From NCBI RefSeq assembly GCF_005116675.2, contig NZ_CP050699.1, positions 2,317,001 through 2,381,000 of the forward strand: a DNA stretch of 64,000 bases, read 5' to 3'. The notes below the pieces were generated by a model. The model was not told the origin of the DNA and did no database searches. It saw only the letters and a program-made list of their open reading frames with translations. Below are positions 8,786-17,713 of this stretch, in pieces. The position numbers and the translations under genes are program-made. This stretch comes from Desulfosediminicola ganghwensis. Lineage in GTDB: Bacteria > Desulfobacterota > Desulfobulbia > Desulfobulbales > Desulfocapsaceae. Every line of letters starts with the position of its first letter. Position 1 is the first letter of the stretch.

Positions 8786-9742
8786 ATGCAAAGAGAAATA
8801 TGCGGTTTCTGGAGGCGGGCGGCATCGTTTTTTATTGATATTCTGATATTGGGTCTATTCGGAATACTGCTGGGGCTATTCTTTTCACAGCAGTTTGTTG
8901 TTCTTGGAGGTTGGGGAAGGATTGTTGGTTTTGCAATTGCTGCGTTGTATTTTGGGGTATTGAATAGTCGGATTTTGAATGGGCAGACAGTAGGTAAAAA
9001 GATCTTTGGGATTCAGGTCGTTGATGAAAATGGCCAACTCATAGACATCTGGAAGAGCCTGATACGATATTCCATAATTGGTGTGCCATTTTTTCTCAAT
9101 GGTGCACAGATTTCAGCCAATGTCTTGCACTCTGTATGGCTTTACCTGGTTGCTTTTCTGGTGTTCGGGGTTGGCCTCTCGATAGTATATTTACTGGTAT
9201 TTAACCGGAACACCCGTCAGTCATTGCATGACTTTCTGGTAGGGACGTATGTCATAAAAATCAGAAATGCTGAGATGAGCACGCTGAAAAGAGTATGGCG
9301 CTTTCACTACGGTGTATGCGCTACTCTTCTCGTGACGTCATTATGTATTCCCATTCTGGTAAAGCATCTATCGCAGACAGAATTTTTTGCAGAATTACTT
9401 GATGTGCAAGAGAGAGTTCAGAGTCTACCAACAGTGGCGCACGCTTCAATAAGCGATGGCAAGACGACGTTTAGGCCTGTTGATGGCGATGCGACTTTAA
9501 CCACGTATATAAAATGTGATGCCCTGTTATCTATAGATGAAACGGCTAATGAGGTTTTAGCTGCTGAAATTGCCGATGCTATTTTGGCCACACATACTAA
9601 ATCCAGTGAGCGAAATGTGATACATGTGGCATTGATTTATGGGTATGATATTGGGATTTCTTCTTTCTGGAGGAGTAATAGCTATAGTTTCAGCCCCGCT
9701 CAATGGAAAGAGAGAATAAAAAATACTTCTGAGTACCACTAA
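8786..9742 (+). CDS. RDD family membrane protein
   Basis: A 318-residue membrane protein. The first 170 residues are an RDD domain: FWRRAASFFIDILILGLFG contains the Arg and Asp that name the family, followed by NSRILNGQTVGKKIFGIQVVDENG and a third/fourth helix pair ending in NRNTRQSLHDFLVGTYVI. A further helix lies near residue 178 (FHYGVCATLLVTSLCIPIL). The remaining 120 residues look like a soluble domain outside the membrane, with no family I recognise. AAGGAA precedes the start. RDD proteins are implicated in transport or Na+/H+ exchange in a few cases, but the function here is unknown. Confidence 0.75.
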   Translation: MQREICGFWRRAASFFIDILILGLFGILLGLFFSQQFVVLGGWGRIVGFAIAALYFGVLNSRILNGQTVGKKIFGIQVVDENGQLIDIWKSLIRYSIIGVPFFLNGAQISANVLHSVWLYLVAFLVFGVGLSIVYLLVFNRNTRQSLHDFLVGTYVIKIRNAEMSTLKRVWRFHYGVCATLLVTSLCIPILVKHLSQTEFFAELLDVQERVQSLPTVAHASISDGKTTFRPVDGDATLTTYIKCDALLSIDETANEVLAAEIADAILATHTKSSERNVIHVALIYGYDIGISSFWRSNSYSFSPAQWKERIKNTSEYH

Positions 9743-9743
9743 G

Positions 9744-9864
9744 GCTCAGCTTCAAGAAGTGAGGGGAGAGGAGTAACAGCTTAAATCTAAAAAACTCTTC
9801 TCTACAGGCTGGTTGCATAAGATTCCTGGGGAGGGGTATTTGCCAACCTGTCACGTCTCACTTC
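9744..9864. repeat. Intergenic repeat copy A (inverted-repeat bounded)
   Basis: This block is recognisably related to the one at 45889-46000. Shared words, in the same order, are GCTCAGCT, GTGAGG, GAGTAACA, TCTTCTC, GGTTG, GATTCC, TTGCCAA, GTCAC and CTCAC. Copy A is bounded by the perfect inverted repeat GAAGTGAG (9756-9763) and CTCACTTC (9857-9864). It lies between the RDD gene and the phospholipase A2-like gene. Its size and terminal inverted repeats fit a small dispersed element or a structured RNA leader, but two copies cannot decide which. Confidence 0.55.
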
Positions 9865-9911
9865 GTGTCACTGTTTTTTAGAGGTAACCAGCAAGGTGTT
9901 TATAAATTGTT

Positions 9912-10385
9912 ATGGTCTTTAAAAGCACTTTTAACGCAATACTGATGAATAATATAATTTGTATTCTGATTTTTATCTTTATTCCGGTAACCTCGATTGC
10001 CGGCGAGTTAAAACCATTAACGACGGATGGTTGTAGTGTTTTTCCCGATGGTACCTTAAAACACCAGTCACTATGGGTGAATTGCTGTATCAAACACGAT
10101 ATTGCCTATTGGCAGGGCGGCGACTATGAAGAGCGGTTGCTGGCTGATAAGGTATTGGAGCAATGCGTCGCTCAAGTGGGTGAGCCGGAAATAGCGAAAA
10201 TTATGCTGACCGGTGTTCGTGTGGGAGGTTCTCCCTACTTTCCGACCAGTTACCGATGGGGATATGGTTGGCCATATCCCCGTGGTTATAAAGCACTTAC
10301 AGCAGAAGAAAAAGAGGAAGTTCGTTTAAAACTCAATGCCTTGGAAATATTGATCGAGGGGCTACTGGTTGAACTGCAACAGTGA
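9912..10385 (+). CDS. Small secreted phospholipase A2-like protein
   Basis: A 157-residue protein with a hydrophobic N-terminal signal or anchor (to about residue 31) and a mature part beginning GELKPLTTDGCSVFPDGT. The core motif VNCCIKHDIAYWQGGDYEER has the CCxxHD pattern of the phospholipase A2 active site, where His and Asp are catalytic. The Asp-Gly-Cys opening also fits the short prokaryotic PLA2-fold families. It is exported, so a periplasmic or extracellular lipid-related role is possible. No calcium-loop motif (YGCxCG) is evident, so hydrolase activity is inference. A later Met (9945) would give a shorter signal peptide. It stands alone between repeat copy A and a small membrane protein. 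Confidence 0.6.
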   Translation: MVFKSTFNAILMNNIICILIFIFIPVTSIAGELKPLTTDGCSVFPDGTLKHQSLWVNCCIKHDIAYWQGGDYEERLLADKVLEQCVAQVGEPEIAKIMLTGVRVGGSPYFPTSYRWGYGWPYPRGYKALTAEEKEEVRLKLNALEILIEGLLVELQQ

Positions 10386-10614
10386 AAAGTAGACGCATTT
10401 TTAGAAATGGTTTCCTTTCTGTTTAAATGCACCTGCAGGCATTGCAGGTATATCTGTTATCAATTGTATGAAATAATTAGAAAAATGTGGGTTGTTTCAG
10501 CTAAAATATTTTCAATTTCAATTGCTGCACAATCGACAGATGCTACTGCAACTTGAGTAGCATGTTCTTGCTCGCCTTTCAAAAGCGGGTACGCAAGAGA
10601 TAACGGAGAATAGA

Positions 10615-11049
10615 ATGCAAAAGTTCAAAGAGGCGGCTATAGCGTTACTATTGGGGTTGGTCGGTTGTAATTTCTATATACTGCTCAGTCAGTGGCTCTT
10701 TGAAATAGACCTTCTCAGGAACTATCATGGTTGGATTGATGGGATGCCCATTGCCTATCAGTATTTTGCCTCAATACTGCATTTTGCAGCCTCAGACTGC
10801 CTGGTGGTGTTTTTTACCGTAACAATGACTGGTATTTTGCTAGGTCTTATAGTTCCCCGCAATCCACTGGTATATGGAATCCTGGCTTCCATAGGATTTT
10901 CTTTTTTCCTGCTTGTCTCCTCCTCTTTTGGCATAGCGAGCCTCTTTATTGCACTTTTCCGTGCAGTTCTCTGGTGCGTTCTTGTTGTTGTGGCAGCCTC
11001 CACAGGTATGCGAATACGAACAAGGTGCCGACCTTCCCGGGCAGAATGA
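10615..11049 (+). CDS. Small four-helix membrane protein of unknown function
   Basis: A 144-residue protein I do not recognise. Four hydrophobic segments are visible: around residues 7-27 (AAIALLLGLVGCNFYILL), 49-76 (YFASILHFAASDCLVVFF), 80-90 with the next helix (GILLGLIVPRNPLVYGILA), and 95-135 (FFLLVSSSFGIASLFIALFRAVLWCVLVV). The C-terminus is short and Arg-rich (RIRTRCRPSR), predicted to stay in the cytoplasm by the positive-inside rule. The start is preceded by GAGATAACGGAGAA. The gene is isolated, with no operon context, in an AT-richer stretch than the flanks. Confidence 0.55.
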   Translation: MQKFKEAAIALLLGLVGCNFYILLSQWLFEIDLLRNYHGWIDGMPIAYQYFASILHFAASDCLVVFFTVTMTGILLGLIVPRNPLVYGILASIGFSFFLLVSSSFGIASLFIALFRAVLWCVLVVVAASTGMRIRTRCRPSRAE

Positions 11050-11342
11050 ATACCTGCCAGATGACACCTTGATCCCACCTTCATACGTTTAATCTTTCTC
11101 TGTATTTTGGCGTGCTCTTATGGTACACTGGTCCTCTACCTAACTATCAAAAGGTGTTTTATTGTCATGGCGTTATCAGTGGAACGTCAGGCAGGGTGGC
11201 CTGGAATCCCAGGGTAATTTATCTACATTGGGTGTGGGCAACATAAACGCAACAGGTCCAGCAAAAGAAGCGTCAAAACTCCGCTGTATTGAAACGGTAA
11301 TCCCATACTGCCAATAACGCACTGAGGTATTGAGGAGGGAAT

Positions 11343-12326
11343 ATGAAGAGCTTCAAGGTCGGAACATTCAATCTGTATAATCTGGTGCTGCCAAACCATA
11401 CATACTACGGCAATAGAAAATATTCTGTCGAGGATTTCGGCAGGAAGGTGCAATGGATTCGCAACCAGGTCGAAGAAATGGATACCCAGATCATGGGATT
11501 TCAGGAGGTCTTCCACAAGGAGGCACTGGTCACCGCCCTCGGCTCGACCAGCTTTTCGGCGGAAGACATTCATGTATTTGGCGAAACCGGGAACTCACCC
11601 GTGGTAGGTCTGGCGTCGACATTTCCTCTGGCGGGAGAGGCAGAGTCGATTTCACGAATTCCTGAAGAAGTAACTGAATCGATAGAAGGGGTTGCAGGTC
11701 ATTACAAAACTTTTTCGCGACCGGTTTTGAAAGCGAGGTTGAAATTGGCAGAAGACGTTATGGCGACGGTGATTGTAGCCCACCTGAAGTCGAAGCGGCC
11801 AAGCATCGCCGAAGGTGAGGATGATGATGACTTTTTGGTGCAGGCTATTGGGCAGACCAGGTCATTGTTGCGGCGATCTGTAGAAGCGACGGGCCTCAGG
11901 AAACTGGTACTTGATGCCTTGAGTGAAAACAACGACCCGGTGATTGTACTTGGCGATCTCAACGATGCGACCCGTTCAGTTACGAATTCCATTATCGCGG
12001 GGCCTATGCCCTGGAAATTCGATTCCAAGGCAAACAAGAAAAAGCATTGGGACAGGGCGCTGTACAGCGCTTTTGATATTATCTCTTTGAAATCATATAA
12101 GAATGAGTGGCCTACCCATATCTATAACGGTAATTATGAGTCACTGGACCATATTTACGTATCTCAGGAGTTCTTCTTTCGGAATAAAGAACGGCTTGGT
12201 GATGTGAATTTTGTCCATGTCCTGGACGATCATTTAAAAGACGATACTCTCTCAAGAGATAAACTGCCCAAGTGGCAATCGGATCATGGCCAGGTTGTGG
12301 CAAGTATTAGATTCAGGGATGAATGA
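11343..12326 (+). CDS. Endonuclease/exonuclease/phosphatase family protein
   Basis: A 327-residue protein of the DNase I-like fold. All the catalytic signatures are readable: TFNLYNL (Asn), MGFQEVF (metal Glu), AHLKSKRP (His), GDLNDATRS (Asp/Asn), SLDHIYVS and the terminal SDHGQV. There is no signal peptide, so it should be cytoplasmic. The family includes nucleases, lipid phosphatases and sphingomyelinases, and the sequence does not tell which substrate is used. A GGAGG sequence lies close upstream of the start (GAGGAGGGAAT). The gene is monocistronic and converges on the outer-membrane protein gene at 12411. Confidence 0.8.
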   Translation: MKSFKVGTFNLYNLVLPNHTYYGNRKYSVEDFGRKVQWIRNQVEEMDTQIMGFQEVFHKEALVTALGSTSFSAEDIHVFGETGNSPVVGLASTFPLAGEAESISRIPEEVTESIEGVAGHYKTFSRPVLKARLKLAEDVMATVIVAHLKSKRPSIAEGEDDDDFLVQAIGQTRSLLRRSVEATGLRKLVLDALSENNDPVIVLGDLNDATRSVTNSIIAGPMPWKFDSKANKKKHWDRALYSAFDIISLKSYKNEWPTHIYNGNYESLDHIYVSQEFFFRNKERLGDVNFVHVLDDHLKDDTLSRDKLPKWQSDHGQVVASIRFRDE

Positions 12327-12410
12327 TCTCTGGATTGAGCCGGCGGCCCAGAGAGAAGGGCACCGGCTTAATCTAGAGGTTTTGCATACTCTCTGTAAAA
12401 GAGTGAAATA

Positions 12411-13745
12411 CTAGAAATGGTATTGCAGATAGATGGTGTTGTAGTTCGCTCCACCTTTGATCCTGCCAAATTGTGAGGCCGATTCAAAAATTGCCGATCT
12501 GTGATGGATCGAGTAACCCAGATACCAGTTGCGCATGCGCTCGCTCTTGAAAAGATCACCAAGATCGACATCAACTGATAAATCCAGATAATTCATAAGA
12601 TTACTCGGTTCATAATCCTTTCTGTCCATTTCTGACTGCTCGATATACGTGATATCTGAAAGGTAGGAAAGACCTTCTGCAACACCAAAACGCCAGCGTG
12701 TTGGCCAGTTGAAAGTATAGTATGCTTTTATGGCCACTACGTATTCCTGGATAGAACTTTGTACCGACGAGTTCCAATGCCAGACCAGTCCGGGAGTAAT
12801 ATATACATCTATAGGGATACCGAACAGCTCGTCAGCGATCGGGTAGCCGTAAAAGATGGAGGTGAGCTGGTTGTTGTATTCGTCTGAGACGGTTCCACCG
12901 GTGATGATATCACCTATATTGGATTCCGTTGCCCAACCGTGGGCAATCCGTAAGTAAGGAGTATTGGAAAGAGGACGTTTTCTTGGTTTCTTTTTGTCGT
13001 TGAAAAAACCAATACCCAGTGAAAATTGGTCAATCCTGTCCTGGTCCACAAGTTGGGAATTTCGGATACTGTCACCAAGAAACGTTGTCTGTATATTGCC
13101 TATTGCGTAGAGATTCTGCCAGAGATGATAGCGAGCGTTTATGCCAATTGAGAACTCTGTGCCGCTACCCACACTGGTCTGATCATAGCCATAGTAATAA
13201 TCGTTAAATGTACTCGTGGAATAGCGGAGGTTGGCATAGGGCGAGAGTTCGAGATCGTCGTCGTGGTAGTTGTATTTGATACCGATATTTGAATGTACCC
13301 GGCCGTGATCATCGGTAAGAACCTCCAGATCACTGACAAGATGCTCAGTGGGAAAGAGACGCAATCTCAGCCCCAGATCAATGGTGTCGGCCTGGACATC
13401 GTTCTGATAGCCACCCGGAATGTCAACGAATCGCAGGCGACCAAACAGGTCCAGGCGATAATTCTGCTCTTCAATCAGTTTGACGCCGCCACCCATTCCA
13501 TCCAGAAAAAATCGTTCACCGTTGAAATAGAGCATCGGCACGAAGCTGCTCACGGTATTATTGTCGGATGCGTAGGGGATGGTAGCTGTACGTACAACAG
13601 CTGCAACACCCCATTCCTGTTCCTCTATGGTCTCGAACTCCTGAATGAGAGCGTTGCCGGTGCCGGGAAACCAAAGTATGGCAGACACAAGAGTAGTAAA
13701 GATCAGAGGCGATCGTTCTTTAGCAGGGTAACGTATTAACTTCAT
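12411..13745 (-). CDS. Outer-membrane barrel protein, MipA/OmpV-like
   Basis: A 444-residue protein with a hydrophobic signal peptide (to about residue 32) and a body rich in alternating amphipathic strands that ends in an aromatic (YLQYHF), the usual C-terminal signature of outer-membrane beta-barrels. The N-terminal half (WGVAAVVRTATIPYASDNNTVSSFVPMLYF, GERFFLDGMGGGVKL) matches the MipA/OmpV opening pattern. The C-terminal part has an HxS pattern (HHRSAIF) reminiscent of the lipid A deacylase PagL, though the matching catalytic Glu is not evident. No good ribosome-binding site is visible before the start. The role could be lipid A or murein related. Confidence 0.6.
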   Translation of the reverse strand: MKLIRYPAKERSPLIFTTLVSAILWFPGTGNALIQEFETIEEQEWGVAAVVRTATIPYASDNNTVSSFVPMLYFNGERFFLDGMGGGVKLIEEQNYRLDLFGRLRFVDIPGGYQNDVQADTIDLGLRLRLFPTEHLVSDLEVLTDDHGRVHSNIGIKYNYHDDDLELSPYANLRYSTSTFNDYYYGYDQTSVGSGTEFSIGINARYHLWQNLYAIGNIQTTFLGDSIRNSQLVDQDRIDQFSLGIGFFNDKKKPRKRPLSNTPYLRIAHGWATESNIGDIITGGTVSDEYNNQLTSIFYGYPIADELFGIPIDVYITPGLVWHWNSSVQSSIQEYVVAIKAYYTFNWPTRWRFGVAEGLSYLSDITYIEQSEMDRKDYEPSNLMNYLDLSVDVDLGDLFKSERMRNWYLGYSIHHRSAIFESASQFGRIKGGANYNTIYLQYHF

Positions 13746-14254
13746 AAAGGTAAAATATGAAATAAACTTTCAGGTGGTACTGTGAGGTAAACTACGAAGT
13801 ACTGCGGGCAACAGGCAGGCAGTTGTCGTATCACTTTATTTACGGGGCTTTTTCAGCAAGGCTTACGCCTGTTTTTGAAAATTAACAGAATGTTAAACGC
13901 AAATTTTCGACATAGCTTATAACAAAAACGCTTGTAAAAGGGCAAGGGCTTATGAAAAGTCGGGGAGATTTCGAATAATACGCGTTTGGGGAGGACTCCA
14001 GATGAGAAAACGAATAAAGTGGAGTGGTTGACAGAATCGTGATTGCAACAGTGATCTATAATGACTAATGCTATGAGCGCTATTATGTTTTTCAGCCCTC
14101 TTGTTCGCCCGATCTGACGACCCGACCGGGCCCCTGTATCCGTGGAGGATCTGCATTCCCATTGATTGCTGGATTTCTCTTCCCGGCTTTATCAGTGAAC
14201 AACTTTTCGTTCAGCTTACATTACGGTTATGGCGATGCTTTTCCAGGTTTATAT

Positions 14255-15418
14255 ATGATTCAAATTATTGCACTTCTGGCACTTCTTGCTGCTTTTCCCG
14301 CGCTATCCACAGATATGTACCTCGCTGCTATCCCCCTGTTGGTGAATGAATGGCAGCAGCCCCTGGTCATTGTCAACCTGACCCTTGTTGGCTTTTTTAT
14401 CACCTACTGCGGTTTTCTGCTCATCTATGGTCCCCTTTCAGATCGCTATGGCAGACGACCGCCGCTGCTCGCCGGGTTGATCATATTTGTCATTGCCAGC
14501 TTGCTCTGTTCCATGGCGGACGATGTCTTCACCATGATTGTTGCCCGGGTCATGCAGGGTGCCGGTGCTGCAAGTGCCTCGGCCATCTGTTTTGCCATCT
14601 GCAGGGATCTGTTTGATGGTAATATGCGGCAGCGGGTATTTGTACAGCTGGGGATTATTGTGGCGGCGGCGCCAATGCTGGGGCCGCTTATCGGTAGTTG
14701 GATTATTGACCACATTGGCTGGAATTGGGTTTTTGTGGTGCAAGCCGTTATGGGAACGATAGCGTTTCTGGGGGTATGGTGGTTGCCGGAATCATTACAG
14801 GAGAAAAGTACGGAAAAGCTGCGGCGGGTGATGTTGAGTTACGTGCGTCTTGCCAGGAATCCCAGGTTTTTCCTCCTGAACCTGGCCTTCTCAGTGCTCG
14901 GCATTCCCATCTTTGCTTTTATAGCAGTATCTTCAAATATCTACATAACCACCTATGGCTTCTCCGAGCAGGTCTACGGCTATTTCTTTGCTCTCAACGC
15001 TTCGGCATTTATGGCGGCTCCTCTTTTGTTCTCAAGGGTTTCCCGCAGCAAGCCACTGGCGAGGCTGTTACCGTTGAGTTATACGGTATTGCTGCTTGCG
15101 TCACTGCTGATGCTGTTGCCTCTTCCAGACCCTTACAGGCTGGCTGTACCAATGTGGCTGGTGACTTTTGCCTTCGCTTTCGGCAGGCCGCCAGGCAATA
15201 ACCTTCTCCTGGAGCAGGTCGAGCAGGATATCGGTGCGGCGTCCTCCCTGATGGTGTTTCTTTACTTTCTGACCGGTGCCATGGCCATGTGGTTCATCTC
15301 TCTGGATTGGCAGGATACTGTCCGTGTTCTGGGGATACTCGGTACCTGTTCCGCCACGCTGACTCTGACGGCCTGGATCGTGATCAATCGGGTATTCAAA
15401 TTGAAAATGGTGTCTTGA
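14255..15418 (+). CDS. Bcr/CflA-type MFS multidrug efflux protein
   Basis: A 387-residue inner-membrane drug/proton antiporter of the 12-helix MFS family. The diagnostic Bcr/CflA opening ALSTDMYLAAIPLL is near residue 15, and motif A in the loop between helices 2 and 3 reads GPLSDRYGRRPPLLAG. ARVMQGAGAASASAICFAI (helix 4/5) follows. The frame is open from 14162, but the family N-terminus (MIQIIALLALLAAFP) begins at 14255, giving standard length. It is divergent from the outer-membrane protein gene, with a 509-base gap (13746-14254) in which I see nothing distinct. Confidence 0.85.
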   Translation: MIQIIALLALLAAFPALSTDMYLAAIPLLVNEWQQPLVIVNLTLVGFFITYCGFLLIYGPLSDRYGRRPPLLAGLIIFVIASLLCSMADDVFTMIVARVMQGAGAASASAICFAICRDLFDGNMRQRVFVQLGIIVAAAPMLGPLIGSWIIDHIGWNWVFVVQAVMGTIAFLGVWWLPESLQEKSTEKLRRVMLSYVRLARNPRFFLLNLAFSVLGIPIFAFIAVSSNIYITTYGFSEQVYGYFFALNASAFMAAPLLFSRVSRSKPLARLLPLSYTVLLLASLLMLLPLPDPYRLAVPMWLVTFAFAFGRPPGNNLLLEQVEQDIGAASSLMVFLYFLTGAMAMWFISLDWQDTVRVLGILGTCSATLTLTAWIVINRVFKLKMVS

Positions 15419-15541
15419 TAAGGTCTTTCTCAGTAATGTATGATACGTGCTGATGCTGAAAGGCTATTATTTCTGCCGGACTCAGCGGATAGAAAGGGCA
15501 ATCTCCTCGAATATCGAACCTGTTTATATATAGGAGTATCA

Positions 15542-16228
15542 ATGAAAATAAAATCTTACGCTTCGGCCGCCATTCCTTTGGTATTTGCGGCTTTACTTGT
15601 ATCGTGTTCGGTAGCATCCGGGCCGAGCAATTCGTCCTCCGGCAGCGAACAATCCCTCCCAGCAGAAGAGGCAAAAACCTTTGTCTACCAATGTGATAAC
15701 GAGTTTGAATTTGTGGCCCGTGTTGGTGAAGAGAGTAGCTGGCTTTTTTTGCCAGAGCGGACTGTTGAGTTGCCGCGGGTGGTTTCCGGGTCAGGTGCAA
15801 AATATACCGATGGCGATACCACCTTCTGGAACAAGGGCGAGCGCGCGTGGTTTGCGGGGAACGAGGGAGAATACAAAGAGTGCCGGAACAACCGGCCAAA
15901 GGCTATCTGGGAGCATGCCAAATTGAGTGGAGTTGATTTCAGGGCCCAGGGCAATGAGCCTGGCTGGCATGTGGAGATCCGGCCGGATTCCATTATTTAT
16001 GTGGGAGATTATGGAAACGTGCAACATAGGTTCCAACGCCCTGAGCCACAGATTTATCAGCAGGAGCGGACGACAATCTATGAAACTGCTGCCGATGGTG
16101 TTTCATTCAACATCCGGATACGGGGCAGGGAGTGTCAGGATTCCATGAGTGGTGAGGAGTATTCCAGTGAAGTGACCATCTGGGTCAACGGGCGGGAACT
16201 TCACGGTTGTGGCAGGGCTCTGCACTGA
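15542..16228 (+). CDS. Lipoprotein with MliC lysozyme-inhibitor domain and COG3650-like domain
   Basis: A 228-residue lipoprotein. The signal peptide ends in a lipobox (LLVSC, Cys near residue 21). Residues about 42-110 form an MliC-type domain, with FVYQCDNEFEFVARVG, the Trp/Leu-rich strand and the C-terminal YTDGDTTFWNKG and AWFAGNEGEYKEC segments. MliC proteins block host C-type lysozyme at the cell surface. The second half (FRAQGNEPGWHVEI, YVGDYGNVQHRF, SFNIRIRGRECQDSMSG) matches the COG3650-type putative lipoprotein domain. Start 15542 is chosen for its AGGAG and its signal peptide. It is a single gene. Anti-lysozyme function is inferred from the family. Confidence 0.75.
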   Translation: MKIKSYASAAIPLVFAALLVSCSVASGPSNSSSGSEQSLPAEEAKTFVYQCDNEFEFVARVGEESSWLFLPERTVELPRVVSGSGAKYTDGDTTFWNKGERAWFAGNEGEYKECRNNRPKAIWEHAKLSGVDFRAQGNEPGWHVEIRPDSIIYVGDYGNVQHRFQRPEPQIYQQERTTIYETAADGVSFNIRIRGRECQDSMSGEEYSSEVTIWVNGRELHGCGRALH

Positions 16229-16439
16229 ATTCCGGCAGATGAGTAGCATTCTTTAAACGTGACCCTGAATCAGGGAGATGCTCTACAGCCGCCTGCAAAG
16301 CAGATGTGGGTGGCTTAGCTCTAAACGGGAAAAAATTGTTTGAGGCATGGTTGTGCTTGGCGTTGACACAGCCATTGCATAGCGGTAGGTGTGTTCCTGA
16401 AGGTTCAGTTCAGTTGTATCCTGTCACGGAAGACCGATT

Positions 16440-16469
16440 AGCCTGAGTAATCGCTATTCAGGTTTTTTT
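16440..16469 (+). terminator. Candidate intrinsic terminator in a 465-base gap
   Basis: CCTGAGTA-ATCGC-TATTCAGG followed by seven T residues forms an intrinsic terminator-like hairpin. It is more than 200 bases after the MliC-type gene, so it may end that transcript or a small unannotated RNA from 16229-16440. An outer pairing GGAAGACC with GGTCTTTCC surrounds it. I see no coding sequence in the gap. Confidence 0.5.
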
Positions 16470-16693
16470 CCTGGTCTTTCCATTCAAATAAGAAGGCTAT
16501 ATCATTCACACTGAGTGCAATTTGCATGAGAGGCCGGTTCACAAGTCCGTCTCCTGAATATTGCTGGTCTGCATCTTGATGTATATCTTTCAACTATTTT
16601 GAAAATCCGCACTTTTTCCGGGGGGGAAATGTAGCCTGCATAATGCAGAATATTGCCTGAACGGCGTACAAATTTCTAATGGAGAAAAATATA

Positions 16694-17002
16694 ATGATTT
16701 TTAAAAAAATACTCATGCTCATGGTAGCCAGCCTGGTGCTTGCAGGCACTGCAGCCTATGCAGATGATGAGGAAACTGTAATATTGGATCTTGAGACCCT
16801 AACCTGCAAAGAGCTCATGGCGGGTGACGACACGGAGCGTGCTGCTGGTTTTGGTCTGTATCAGGGGATCCTGGCGGGCGAAAAAGGCCAGCTTAAACTT
16901 GATGTTGATAAGGCCTACCAGCTCACTGAGGATGTGAAAGACTATTGCCTTTCCAACGCGACCAGTACAGTTCTGGATGCATTCAGGAAAGCCGACCAGT
17001 AA
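16694..17002 (+). CDS. HdeA/HdeB-like periplasmic protein
   Basis: A 102-residue secreted protein with a signal peptide to about residue 23 (VLAGTAAYA-DDEE). The mature part has two cysteines (TCKELMAG and EDVKDYCLSN) spaced as in HdeA-type acid-stress chaperones, with GFGLYQGILAGEKG between them and a C-terminal helix. In HdeA the two cysteines form the single disulfide. The start at 16694 is favoured over 16679 because GGAG lies nine bases upstream and gives a clean signal peptide. The gene is 17 bases before the glycine-zipper gene, probably one transcript. Function is by family analogy. Confidence 0.65.
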   Translation: MIFKKILMLMVASLVLAGTAAYADDEETVILDLETLTCKELMAGDDTERAAGFGLYQGILAGEKGQLKLDVDKAYQLTEDVKDYCLSNATSTVLDAFRKADQ

Positions 17003-17019
17003 TCATCAGGGAGGCTGAA

Positions 17020-17373
17020 ATGAACAAATTCGTTGTACTACTTGTCGTGCTGCTTGGGCTGCAGTTTTCTGCCTCTTTGGCAATGGCCAAAAATCACAAC
17101 AAGAAAGGAAATCACCGTCAATGCGACAGCTACGCTATAAGAAAGGCTGATCGCGACAATTCAAAAAGTAGTAACCGCACGTTAAAAGGGGCGGCCTACG
17201 GAGCGGCTTCCGGAGCACTTGTCGGAGCCGTTGTTGACGGTGGGTCAGGCGCCTGGAAAGGTGCCGCTGGAGGTGGCGGTGTCGGGGCCGTCGTCGGCAG
17301 TATTCGTAATGACCGTAAATGGCGTGACAACTACGATAAATATTATAGAGATTGCATGCGGGGTAGAAGATAG
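17020..17373 (+). CDS. Glycine-zipper envelope protein
   Basis: A 117-residue protein with a signal peptide to about residue 23 (SASLAMA-KNHNKK), then a lysine-rich segment and a glycine zipper at about residues 51-92 (TLKGAAYGAASGALVGAVVD followed by GAWKGAAGGGGVGAVVGSI). The C-terminus is charged and Tyr-rich (YDKYYRDCMRGRR). GGGAGG precedes the start. Glycine zippers pack as membrane-spanning helices in envelope proteins such as the Gly-zipper lipoproteins and YmgG-like family, but no lipobox is visible here. It is co-transcribed with the HdeA-like gene upstream and followed by a strong terminator. Function unknown. Confidence 0.7.
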   Translation: MNKFVVLLVVLLGLQFSASLAMAKNHNKKGNHRQCDSYAIRKADRDNSKSSNRTLKGAAYGAASGALVGAVVDGGSGAWKGAAGGGGVGAVVGSIRNDRKWRDNYDKYYRDCMRGRR

Positions 17374-17398
17374 CCGCTTGCTGGATATAAGAATAACA

Positions 17399-17433
17399 AA
17401 GCCTCGATGGGAATGTCCATCGGGGCTTTTTTT
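17399..17433 (+). terminator. Intrinsic terminator after the glycine-zipper gene
   Basis: AAGCCTCGATGG pairs with CCATCGGGGCTT around a six-base loop and is followed by a run of T. The stem begins 26 bases after the stop codon. This is a textbook Rho-independent terminator for the two-gene HdeA-like/glycine-zipper transcript. Confidence 0.9.
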
Positions 17434-17713
17434 ATATTGATCTGTGGCCTGTGCTGAAATAATTCGCAGATGTAAAAACTGGTTCAGGACAAGATACGGT
17501 TTTAAAAAAAATGATTGTGCAACGCGCAACAGGGTAACGCGAAGACTCATGCGGCGGAAGGATGTGGAATAGAACCAAAGGCTCTTAAAAGGCGCAAACA
17601 AGAAGAACGTACGGGTGAGGCGTTCGCAATTCAGTGTTGGCAACCATTTGAGATTCAATTTGAAAAAATCATGAAAACGTGCGGGTTAGTGCTCTTTCAG
17701 TAACTGTAGCATA

